A stretch of DNA of 64,000 nucleotides from Lysobacterales bacterium 63-13. GTDB taxonomy: Bacteria; Pseudomonadota; Gammaproteobacteria; Xanthomonadales; Rhodanobacteraceae. Shown in pieces: positions 9,492 to 17,349 of this stretch. Within the stretch, counting starts at the first letter, position 1. Each line of letters starts with the position of its first letter. Where the stretch lies: assembly GCA_001899855.1 (NCBI GenBank), contig MKWR01000011.1:62001-126000 (forward strand), written 5' to 3'. The notes below the pieces were generated by a model. That model did no database searches and was not told where the DNA came from. It saw only the letters and a program-made list of their open reading frames with translations. Position numbers and translations under genes: made by a program.

Positions 9492-10700
9492 TCACACCCG
9501 CGCAAACACCAGGCTGGCATTGGTGCCGCCGAAGCCGAAGCTGTTGGACATCACCGTGGCGAGTTTCGCATCGCGGCTTTCGCGCACGATGGGGAAGCCT
9601 TCGGCGCGCGGATCGAGGTTGTCGATGTGCGCCGAGCCGGCGATGAAGCCTTCCTTGAGCATGATCAGGCTGTAGATCGCCTCGTGCACGCTGGCTGCGC
9701 CCAGCGAGTGGCCGCTCAACGCCTTGGTCGAGGACAGCGGTGGCACATCGGCCGCAAACACTTCGCGCAAGGCTTCCAGTTCGACGATGTCGCCGAGCGG
9801 CGTTGCCGTGCCATGGGTGTTGACGTAATCGACCGGCCGCGTGATGCCGGCCATCGCCATGTGCATGCAGCGCACCGCACCTTCACCGGTTGGCGCGACC
9901 ATGTCGGCGCCATCGGAAGTTACCCCGTAGCCGACCAGTTCGGCGTGGATCTGCGCACCGCGGGCCTTGGCGTGTTCGTATTCCTCGAGCACGAGCATGC
10001 CGCCGCCACCGGCGATGACGAAACCATCGCGATCGACATCATATGGACGCGAGGCGCGGGCCGGGTGATCGTTGTGGCTGGTTGAAAGCGCGCCCATGGC
10101 ATCGAACATCGAGGTCATGCCCCAGTGCAATTCCTCGCCGCCGCCGACGAACATCACGTCCTGGGCGCCGTGGCGGATCAGGTCCGCGCCGGCACCGATG
10201 CAATGCGCCGAGGTCGCGCAGGCGGCCGAGATCGAATAGCTCAAGCCGAGGATGCCGAAGGCGGTGGCCAGGGTTGCCGAGACGGTCGAGCACATCGTCC
10301 GCGGCACCATGTACGGGCCGATGCGGCGCACGCCTTTCTTGTGCAGCAGTTCGGCCGCCTCGATCTGCCATTGCGGCGAGCCGCCGCCGGAGCCGGCAAT
10401 GACGCCGCTGCGCACGTTGCGGATATGTTCCTCGGCGAGGCCGGCATGGGCGATTGCCGAACGCATGGCGACATAGGCGTAAGCCGCCGCATCGCCCATG
10501 AAGCGCTTCAGCTTGCGGTCGATCGAGGCTTCCAGGTCGTACTGCGGCACGCCGGCGACGCGACTGCGCAAACCGAGCGTGGCGTATTCCGGAACATGGC
10601 AAATGCCGCTGATGGCCTCGCGCAGGGATGTCGAAACCGATTCGAGGGTATTGCCAAGGCAGGACACCAGGCCCATGCCGGTCACTACGACACGACGCAT
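9492..10700 (-). CDS. fabB: 3-oxoacyl-[ACP] synthase I (FabB)
   Basis: [18 protein letters not shown]...[18 protein letters not shown]...[12 protein letters not shown]...[14 protein letters not shown]. Confidence 0.93.
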   Translation of the reverse strand: MRRVVVTGMGLVSCLGNTLESVSTSLREAISGICHVPEYATLGLRSRVAGVPQYDLEASIDRKLKRFMGDAAAYAYVAMRSAIAHAGLAEEHIRNVRSGVIAGSGGGSPQWQIEAAELLHKKGVRRIGPYMVPRTMCSTVSATLATAFGILGLSYSISAACATSAHCIGAGADLIRHGAQDVMFVGGGEELHWGMTSMFDAMGALSTSHNDHPARASRPYDVDRDGFVIAGGGGMLVLEEYEHAKARGAQIHAELVGYGVTSDGADMVAPTGEGAVRCMHMAMAGITRPVDYVNTHGTATPLGDIVELEALREVFAADVPPLSSTKALSGHSLGAASVHEAIYSLIMLKEGFIAGSAHIDNLDPRAEGFPIVRESRDAKLATVMSNSFGFGGTNASLVFARV

Positions 10701-10701
10701 C

Positions 10702-11217
10702 TCAGAATCCGTCCGTTGACTGGAAGAGGCCGACGCGCAAGTCGTCGGCGGCATAGATTTCACGATCATCGACGTAGGTGCGGCCATCGGCAATGATCAG
10801 GGCCAGCTTGCCGCGCATGATCCGCCGCACATCGACTTCATAGCGCACCCGCTTGGCCGTCGGCAACACCTGGCCGCTGAAGCGCACCTTGCCGACGCCG
10901 AGCGCGCGGCCGCGACCCGGTTCGCCGAGCCAGGGCAGATAGAAACCGGCCAGTTGCCACATCGCATCGACGCCAAGGCAGCCCGGCATGACCGGATCAC
11001 CCTCGAAATGACAGGCAAAGAACCACAGGTCCGGGTGGATATCGAGCTCGGCATGCACGGTGCCCTTGCCATGGACGCCGCCGGTTTCGTCGATCCGCGT
11101 GATGCGGTCGAACATCAACATCGGTGGAGCGGGAAGTTTCGCGTTGCCGGGGCCAAACATCTCGCCTCGGGCACAGGCGAGGAGTTGCTCGTAATCGAGC
11201 GCAGCAGGTCGAGGCAT
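10702..11217 (-). CDS. fabA: 3-hydroxydecanoyl-[ACP] dehydratase/isomerase (FabA)
   Basis: 171 aa; [54 protein letters not shown]. Confidence 0.94.
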   Translation of the reverse strand: MPRPAALDYEQLLACARGEMFGPGNAKLPAPPMLMFDRITRIDETGGVHGKGTVHAELDIHPDLWFFACHFEGDPVMPGCLGVDAMWQLAGFYLPWLGEPGRGRALGVGKVRFSGQVLPTAKRVRYEVDVRRIMRGKLALIIADGRTYVDDREIYAADDLRVGLFQSTDGF

Positions 11218-11556
11218 GTAATACGGACCATTTAGAAAACGTCGAATCGCCTATTCTACGTGGCAATCGCCCCCAATCGGGCCAATCGAGCCAATTCGTC
11301 GCGACCTGCGGCGGCGGGAGCCTCCATGCGCACGAGTACTGTGCGATCCGGGCGGCCAGGCAGGCGCACACGAGCGTCGCCATGCCGTGCTGCAGGGCAG
11401 GCGGACTGGCGGGCCGGAGGCCGGTCCAGGGACAGCCCCGCCTCGCCTCGCCGCCATTCCCCGTTGCGAGTGGCCGCGACCGGGCGCGCAAGCCAGCGCT
11501 CCCCGTTGTCATTCAATGATTGGCTCGGTTCGGGCCATTGCCCGGCGCAACATCGC

Positions 11557-12153
11557 TCAGCCGACGCTGCGGTTCTTTCCCCGCCACGGCGCGTAGAAAT
11601 CGCGCAGGAGTTGCAGATCCGCAACCATGTCATCGCCTGGCTGGAACAGCGGGCCAATGCCGATCGTGCGCTCGGGATAATGGAAATAAACCGGCAGGAT
11701 CGGCACCTTGGCCGCGTGCGCGATATGCCAGAAACCCGTGCGCCATTTCTTCACCGGCTTGCGCGTGCCTTCCGGGGCGATGCCGAGCCACAGCTTCGGC
11801 TGGCGCGCAAAGCGCTCGCTCATCTGCTCGACCACGCCGTGCGTGCTGCTGCGCTCTACCGGGATGCCGCCAAGCGTGCGCACCAGCCAGCCCAGTGGCC
11901 CGACGAACAACTCGCGCTTGCCCATGAAGGAAATGTCGATGCCGAGCGCCACCTTGACCAGCATTCCCCAGACGCCATCCCACCAGGACGAGTGCGGCGC
12001 GGCGATCAGCACGAGCTGGCTGACATCGGGGAATTCGCCAACCAGCTTCCAGCCGCAGATGCGGAGGATCCAGCGCGCCAGGCGTCGCCCGACATGCGAT
12101 TGCAATTGCGGTACCGAGGCCGGCAACTGTCGCGGCAAGGATTCGGCGCTCAA
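11557..12153 (-). CDS. 1-acyl-sn-glycerol-3-phosphate acyltransferase family protein
   Basis: 198 aa; APHSSWWDG (HX4D-like), GIAPEGTRKPVKKWRTGFWHIAHAAKVPILPVYF. Confidence 0.8.
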   Translation of the reverse strand: MSAESLPRQLPASVPQLQSHVGRRLARWILRICGWKLVGEFPDVSQLVLIAAPHSSWWDGVWGMLVKVALGIDISFMGKRELFVGPLGWLVRTLGGIPVERSSTHGVVEQMSERFARQPKLWLGIAPEGTRKPVKKWRTGFWHIAHAAKVPILPVYFHYPERTIGIGPLFQPGDDMVADLQLLRDFYAPWRGKNRSVG

Positions 12154-12575
12154 TCACCACTCCAGTTCTGCGTGCCACGGCCGGACTTGATCGTCGCACG
12201 CTTTTTCTTTTCCGTGATGCGGCGCTCCTTGGATGCGCGCGTCGGCCGCGTCGCCACGCGCTTCTTCGCCACAAACTGGCCGGCACGGATGATCTCGGCC
12301 AGGCGCGCGCGCGCATCATCGCGATTCTTCACCTGATCACGGAAGCGATTGGCCTGGATCACCAGCACGCCCTCCGCCGTCAGGCGTCGATCGCGACGCG
12401 CCAGCAGGCGCGCACGCAAGGCATCCGGCAGCGACGGCGAATTCGCCACATCGAAACGCAACTCCACCGCGCTGGCGACCTTGTTCACATTTTGCCCACC
12501 AGGCCCCGACGAACGCACGAACCGTTCGACCAGTTCGTCATCGGCAATCCGCAGGTTGTCATCGATCTCAAACAT
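12150..12575 (-). CDS. arfB: Alternative ribosome-rescue factor ArfB (YaeJ family, GGQ motif)
   Basis: FVRSSGPGGQNVNKVASAVELRFDV; basic C-terminal tail KKRVATRPTRASKERRITEKKKRATIKSGR. Confidence 0.93.
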   Translation of the reverse strand: MFEIDDNLRIADDELVERFVRSSGPGGQNVNKVASAVELRFDVANSPSLPDALRARLLARRDRRLTAEGVLVIQANRFRDQVKNRDDARARLAEIIRAGQFVAKKRVATRPTRASKERRITEKKKRATIKSGRGTQNWSGD

Positions 12576-12918
12576 CCCGGCATTCTAGCCCGGACTGACC
12601 CGGACATCCGCCGAGGTAGCAGAAGCCAGCCAGATCAAGCCCACCCCAACGCAATCACTCGGCAACTCCCCCAGATGCTGGTCCCCGGGCGCACGCCCCG
12701 GGCGGAGGGAACGGAAACCATCGCTCGCCCCCGGATCGAGTCCGGCGCATGCTCCGAGCGAGCGCCGCAGGCGCGAAGTCGAAAGGTCGCCAAGAGCGCC
12801 TGGTGCATCGAAGCGCCCGGAAATACCCCAGAATCCGACCAACGAATACGACCGCACCATGATCGAACAACCACGACACGCGCCGGAAACGCCACGCAGC
12901 TTTTGCGCAATAAGCCAT

Positions 12919-12925
12919 GTTAGGC
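12919..12925 (+). other. attC/attI-type R' core (GTTAGGC), 5' boundary of cassette 1
   Basis: GTTAGGC upstream of the lipoprotein ORF; nearly complementary to R'' GCCTGAC of attC1. Confidence 0.6.
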
Positions 12926-12985
12926 TGATGGAACAGATCCCATTTTAGGATCGGGTGGAAGTAAAGCCTTACTGGGAGTTTATTG

Positions 12986-13342
12986 ATGCTGAAGAAAATC
13001 ATGGTTGCAGCCTTTCTCGCAGTGCTTGTGGCAGGCTGTGCCACCCACGGATCCAGCCCCGCCGTCGCGCGCATTGATGCTTCCACCGCAGCAACTGCGG
13101 ACGCTTCCTACAATGCGATGTTCGACAGGTTGCCGCAGGCCAAGAAGAAGCAACTTGCTTTGGCGGTCCTGACCATCAACATGATTGGCGTCAACAGCGC
13201 CAGAGAGGTTGTTGAGAATCCGGAGCTTCAATCTCCGACAATTGGTCGCATCAAGGATCGTGTCGCAGGCATGTCTGCGGACGAGATCATTGCCTACGCC
13301 GAAAAGAACTCAACTGTACGGATTGAGGTTCACGATCGGTAA
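12986..13342 (+). CDS. Cassette 1: small predicted lipoprotein
   Basis: MLKKIMVAAFLAVLVAGCATHGSSPAVA (lipobox VAGC); stop codon abuts attC1. Confidence 0.75.
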   Translation: MLKKIMVAAFLAVLVAGCATHGSSPAVARIDASTAATADASYNAMFDRLPQAKKKQLALAVLTINMIGVNSAREVVENPELQSPTIGRIKDRVAGMSADEIIAYAEKNSTVRIEVHDR

Positions 13343-13343
13343 G

Positions 13344-13398
13344 GCCTGACAAGTCAGCCGAAGCCGCTTCGCGGCTCGGCTTAATTCAGGCGTTAGCG
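13344..13398 (+). other. attC1 site
   Basis: GCCTGAC-aagtcagccgaagccgcttcgcggctcggcttaattcaggc-GTTAGCG; internal stem gccgaagccgc/gcggctcggc. Confidence 0.85.
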
Positions 13399-13436
13399 CG
13401 CAGAAGCACTTCATCACATTTCTAGGGGAAGAACTG

Positions 13437-14234
13437 ATGATCAAGATTCCGAAGAAAGTTGCAGATCGCTGGCCGAATTCCGTCCGCGCACTCACGACCG
13501 TGGCTATTTCCCACAAGACCAAAGATGTCTCTGAAGCGGATACCGTCACGCTCGTCAAAGACATGCTCGCGGACATTTTTGGCTATGAGAAGTACAACGA
13601 GCTCACAAGCGAGCAACAGATTCGGGGAACGTTCTGTGATCTGGCTGTACGCATTGACGGCAAGATCCGCGTGCTCATTGAAGTCAAAGCTGCGGCTCTG
13701 AGCTTGAGCGAGAACCACCTTCGCCAGGCCATTAATTACGGAGCACATGAGGGAATCGAGTGGGTTGTCCTGACCAATGCGCTTGAATGGCGTCTCTATC
13801 GGATCAAGTTCGGACAACCCGTTGACTGGGAGTTGGTCTCGGCATTCTGCATTGCTGATGTAAATCTCAAGAATGAAGAAGATCAGCGCAAGTTGTTCTT
13901 GCTATGCCGCGAGGGAATCACATCAGATGCAATGGGCATTTACCACCAGCACATTTCTCTGCTCAACAAATTCACAGTCGCACAGGTTCTTTTGTCCGAG
14001 CCAGTTGTATCGTGCGTCAGGCGTGAAATGCGCCGCTACTTCCCAGAACTGAAAATTGAACCAGAGAGTATTTCTGATCTACTCACAAACGAAATTCTCA
14101 AGCGTGAGGTCATTGACGGGGAAAAGGTCAAAGACGCGCAACAGCGCATAAAGAAAGCCGCTGCAAAGAATGCGCGTGCGCAGTCAAAGGCAGCACCAAA
14201 GCCTGTTGCTGCAACGAGCGACACGAATGAATAG
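13437..14234 (+). CDS. Cassette 2: type I restriction HsdR N-terminal-like (PD-(D/E)XK) stand-alone protein
   Basis: GTFCDLAVRIDGKIRVLIEVKAAALSLSENHLRQAINYGAHEGIEWVVLTNALEWRLYRIKF resembles HSDR_N; stop abuts attC2. Confidence 0.75.
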   Translation: MIKIPKKVADRWPNSVRALTTVAISHKTKDVSEADTVTLVKDMLADIFGYEKYNELTSEQQIRGTFCDLAVRIDGKIRVLIEVKAAALSLSENHLRQAINYGAHEGIEWVVLTNALEWRLYRIKFGQPVDWELVSAFCIADVNLKNEEDQRKLFLLCREGITSDAMGIYHQHISLLNKFTVAQVLLSEPVVSCVRREMRRYFPELKIEPESISDLLTNEILKREVIDGEKVKDAQQRIKKAAAKNARAQSKAAPKPVAATSDTNE

Positions 14235-14238
14235 AAGC

Positions 14239-14299
14239 GCGCTAACAAGTCGGTAAGAGACTTCCTGCCTACGGCAGCCGCTGAACTCAAACGTTAGGT
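14239..14299 (+). other. attC2 site
   Basis: GCGCTAAC...CGTTAGGT; R'' GCGCGCTAAC (14237-14246) is the exact reverse complement of GTTAGCGCGC at 13392-13401. Confidence 0.88.
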
Positions 14300-14334
14300 G
14301 CCGCGAGGAGGTAGCCGCAACGTGAGCGATTCCA

Positions 14335-14694
14335 ATGCATATGCCGCACCCGTCTGACGAGCAGCAGTCCGTTCCCCTTGAGTGGCGGCCAGCACTCGAA
14401 AGGGCGGCAAGTGCCTTCGCGGCAGGCGACTTCAAGCTGCAGGGCCTGAGCGGCGTCGAGCCCACGTCTGCTTCCACTGCCTCGCAAGTGCGCGAGTATC
14501 TGACGGACTACGGCGCTACTCTTGTGCCGGTGCCGAATGAAACCTGGGACTCATCAGTGTGTATTTGGTCCGGGCATCACTGGGATGTGCTCGTAGACCT
14601 CTGGACCCAGGAGGAAGGTTGCAGTGATCTGGTCATGCACGCTCACGTGGCCCCATCGGGCGTTGTCAGCATCCACGCCGTGTATGTGCCCTAA
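14335..14694 (+). CDS. Cassette 3: DUF7668-like small protein
   Basis: 119 aa; YLTDYGATLVPVPNETWDSSVCIWSGHHWDVLVDLWTQEEGCSDLVMHAHV; stop abuts attC3. Confidence 0.65.
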   Translation: MHMPHPSDEQQSVPLEWRPALERAASAFAAGDFKLQGLSGVEPTSASTASQVREYLTDYGATLVPVPNETWDSSVCIWSGHHWDVLVDLWTQEEGCSDLVMHAHVAPSGVVSIHAVYVP

Positions 14695-14698
14695 CGGG

Positions 14699-14815
14699 GC
14701 GGCACCTAACAATTCTCAAGAGACCTCCCGTCAACCCCGGGGCGAGTGATGCCGTTGCCCTGAGCTTTCAGGCCTTTGCTGGTCATTAAATTGATCCTTT
14801 GTTTCTTGCTGCGTT
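14699..14815 (+). repeat. attC3 left half (R'' GCGGCACCTAAC) plus shared module, copy A
   Basis: GCGGCACCTAAC is exact reverse complement of GTTAGGTGCCGC at 14293-14304; downstream ~105 bp resembles 15997-16104. Confidence 0.75.
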
Positions 14816-15017
14816 GCCAGTTCGCATCGTGACGGTACGGTTGTCAGACTGCATTTCCTTCCCACAAAAGGGGACTTCCATCGGTCGCTACGGTCTTGTT
14901 GAGTCGCTGCTGCTGACGCGGACTTGGGGCTGACCGCACCCGGAGACCCCGTTCATTCATCGGGTTCGTCGGTGCTCGAGGATCAGTAGAAACACATTGA
15001 GACGGCCGGATGGATGG

Positions 15018-15371
15018 TCAGGTTCTGACGAAGTCCGCGATTGTCGTGAAGTGCGGCTTGGCATCGCCGCTGATCGCGATGAACAGGACATTGTCCCGAC
15101 ACGCCGTTTCGATACGTCGTGAACTGATCAGGCCTTGGGAGTAGGCGAGCAGAACCACCTTCAGCAAATTGGCCGGCGAATGCGCTGGGGCGCCGTTGTC
15201 ATCGTTGCGGTAATGCATATCGAACGCCGAGAGATCCAGATCGTCCACCCGATGATGCACCGCATTGGCAAACGTGCCAGGAACCAACTGCGACTCCAGA
15301 TCCACCGGCAATAGCAGTGGACTCAGGTCAACATGCCGATAACAAGCCATCCACAAATACCCCTTGTCCAC
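15018..15371 (-). pseudogene. IS1182-like transposase N-terminal remnant
   Basis: DLESQLVPGTFANAVHHRVDDLDLSAFDMHYRNDDNGAPAHSPANLLKVVLLAYSQGLISSRRIETACRDNVLFIAISGDAKPHFTTIADFVRT then stop; far shorter than a full transposase. Confidence 0.75.
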
Positions 15372-15415
15372 GTACGGCTATTGCAGCAAGATCGGCAGAG
15401 TTTTTCTGCAGCCTC

Positions 15416-15422
15416 GTTAGGC
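15416..15422 (+). other. attC-type R' core (GTTAGGC), 5' boundary of the last cassette
   Basis: GTTAGGCGTC vs GAAGCCTAAC at the other end (one mismatch to reverse complement). Confidence 0.65.
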
Positions 15423-15453
15423 GTCGTGAAATCACCTTGTTGGCAAACGATCC

Positions 15454-15999
15454 ATGGATGAGAAGCTACTCAAAAGGTATCGTCAATACGCAAGTACGGA
15501 AGAAGCATTTGCGGTTCTTCTGGTGAAAAAGCATCTTGCCCAGTCGAAAGGATACTGGGTCGACGTCGTCAACAGCCGCCGCTTCGAGATGTCGTCCGAC
15601 AGCATGCACTTCCGCTTCGTGGTAGGCAGCTTGTTCAAAAGGAAGATTCATCCGAAGTATCCCCCACGTTCGGATTTCACAATCAACGGAAGATTCGACG
15701 AGCGTGCCTACTACCTAATGACGCGTGCCCTAACGTGGGAAGCGGCACACACTGACATCGAGCAGCAGAAGGCCAAACAAGTCTCGCCGCTAAGGTTCGA
15801 GATTAAAGGCGTACGCTATGACAAGAATGAAGGCAGTAAAGGGTATTTCAGGAATGATGCACCACCAGAGATCAAGTCGTTGGAGAAGAATCTGCTTGAT
15901 CGGACGAACCCACTATGGGATGTTGCTGACCAATTTCTTAATGGGCCCGAGTTCGTTTATGAAGTTCGCCAAGCCCGAATCATTCCGCACGAAGCCTAA
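15454..15999 (+). CDS. Cassette 5: hypothetical protein, no family recognised
   Basis: 181 aa ORF whose TAA stop lies inside the attC R'' (GCCTAAC, 15994-16000). Confidence 0.7.
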   Translation: MDEKLLKRYRQYASTEEAFAVLLVKKHLAQSKGYWVDVVNSRRFEMSSDSMHFRFVVGSLFKRKIHPKYPPRSDFTINGRFDERAYYLMTRALTWEAAHTDIEQQKAKQVSPLRFEIKGVRYDKNEGSKGYFRNDAPPEIKSLEKNLLDRTNPLWDVADQFLNGPEFVYEVRQARIIPHEA

Positions 16000-16104
16000 C
16001 GATTCGCAAGTGACTTCCCGTCAACTCAGGTCGTGTAGTGCCTTTGCCTTGAGCATTCGGGCGATTGCTGGCCATCGGTTTGTTCCTTAGTTTCTCGCTG
16101 CTGC
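15994..16104 (+). repeat. Terminal attC (R'' GCCTAAC, degenerate right side) plus shared module, copy B
   Basis: taacgattcgcaagtgacttcccgtcaactcagg... aligned without gaps to copy A at 14707-14815. Confidence 0.7.
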
Positions 16105-16324
16105 GAATGCCTCAATACCAATGAGGCATTGGGAATCGATATACGCTACGAAATCTGTTTCTATCCAAATGGCACAAACTGGCGGTCAGTTCCCCAGCCG
16201 GAACCAGCGTGCACGGATAATGCGAATGATTGAACTTCGCGGCTGCAAAGCACCGGGAACCAGGATCACCTAAAGCGTCAAGGCTCTTGATTACGTTCCA
16301 TCTCGAAACTCATCTGAGGAAGCA

Positions 16325-16522
16325 ATGAACTCATTCAACACCTTGCACTGGCTGATCGTACTTCTCTGGCTGGCGGTCTTCATCATCCCCGCCTGGCGAA
16401 TCGCCGCAAAGGCCGGCTTTCCCGGAGCGGTGTCCCTGCTCTTGCTGATTCCGGTCGTCAACATCGTCTTCATCTGGGTCTTTGCGTTCATCAAATGGCC
16501 AGTCGAGAAGCCGAACGCCTGA
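16325..16522 (+). CDS. Small two-TM hypothetical membrane protein
   Basis: 65 aa MNSFNTLHWLIVLLWLAVFIIPAWRIAAKAGFPGAVSLLLLIPVVNIVFIWVFAFIKWPVEKPNA. Confidence 0.6.
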   Translation: MNSFNTLHWLIVLLWLAVFIIPAWRIAAKAGFPGAVSLLLLIPVVNIVFIWVFAFIKWPVEKPNA

Positions 16523-16639
16523 TGCTTGAGTCGAGGGGACGCCGTCCGGCACGCCGATCACCGGCGCTCATGTTGTTTGTTCGACCTCGTGAAATGGGGC
16601 CGCGGCGGACACCCAAGCCAAAGCCTTGAAGCGCCAGCC

Positions 16640-17332
16640 TCAGGCGCTCGCAATCGTCCAGCCAAAGCGTTCCAGCAATCCGCCGAATTCGGCGTCGAGC
16701 GGTGCCTCGATGTGCATACGCTTGGCCTCGACCGGGTGATCGAATTGCAGGCGCCAGGCGTGCAGCAGCAGGCGGTGCACGTTGTAGTGTTGCTTGAACA
16801 GGCGATTGTGTTCGGTGCGACCGTGGCTGGTGTCGCCGATCAGTGGATGGCGCAAGTGGGCGAAGTGACGGCGGATCTGCCGGTAGCGACCGGTTTCGGG
16901 CGAGACTTCGACCAGGGCGTAGCGTTGTTGCGGATAGCGATTGATGGCGATCGGCACTTCGATCGTGGCCAGGCGTTTCCAGCGCGTCAGCGCCGGTTTG
17001 CGATCGCTGTTCTCGCGCACGCCGGGCAGCGGGTAATCGATTTCGCCCACTTCCTCCGGCCAGCCGCGACAGACTGCGAGATAGGTCTTTTCGACTTCGC
17101 GCTGCATGAACTGGCGGCCGAGCGTGCCGGCCACTTCGGCATTGCGTCCGATCAGCAGCACGCCGCTGGTGGCGCGATCAAGCCGATGGATCAGGTGCAG
17201 GGGGCCATCGACAAGTGCCCGCACCTGGTCGATCAGGTAGACGTCGCCGTCGTTGACCAGGCGACTGCGATGCACGGGGATGCCGGCGGGCTTGTCGACG
17301 ACGACAATGTGTTCGTCGCTGTAGAGGATCAT
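16640..17332 (-). CDS. truC: tRNA pseudouridine synthase C (RluA/TruC family)
   Basis: MILYSDEHIVVVDKPAGIPVHRS...LIHRLDRATSGVLLIGRN...TGRYRQIRRHFAHLRHPLIGD. Confidence 0.9.
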   Translation of the reverse strand: MILYSDEHIVVVDKPAGIPVHRSRLVNDGDVYLIDQVRALVDGPLHLIHRLDRATSGVLLIGRNAEVAGTLGRQFMQREVEKTYLAVCRGWPEEVGEIDYPLPGVRENSDRKPALTRWKRLATIEVPIAINRYPQQRYALVEVSPETGRYRQIRRHFAHLRHPLIGDTSHGRTEHNRLFKQHYNVHRLLLHAWRLQFDHPVEAKRMHIEAPLDAEFGGLLERFGWTIASA

Positions 17333-17349
17333 CGGCCTGGCCTGTCGAA

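Larger units (their letters stand above)
12919..16104 (+). mobile_element. Integron-type gene cassette array without a visible integrase (CALIN-like), interrupted by an IS remnant
   Basis: Successive GTTRRRY/RYYYAAC attC-type boundaries, cassette 5' and 3' termini mutually complementary, short same-strand ORFs each ending at an attC; no intI ORF in the window. Confidence 0.85.

Noticed and set aside
12600-12900. Possible lost integrase between arfB and the first cassette
   Set aside because: Only short overlapping shadow ORFs without tyrosine recombinase motifs; not enough to call an intI remnant.
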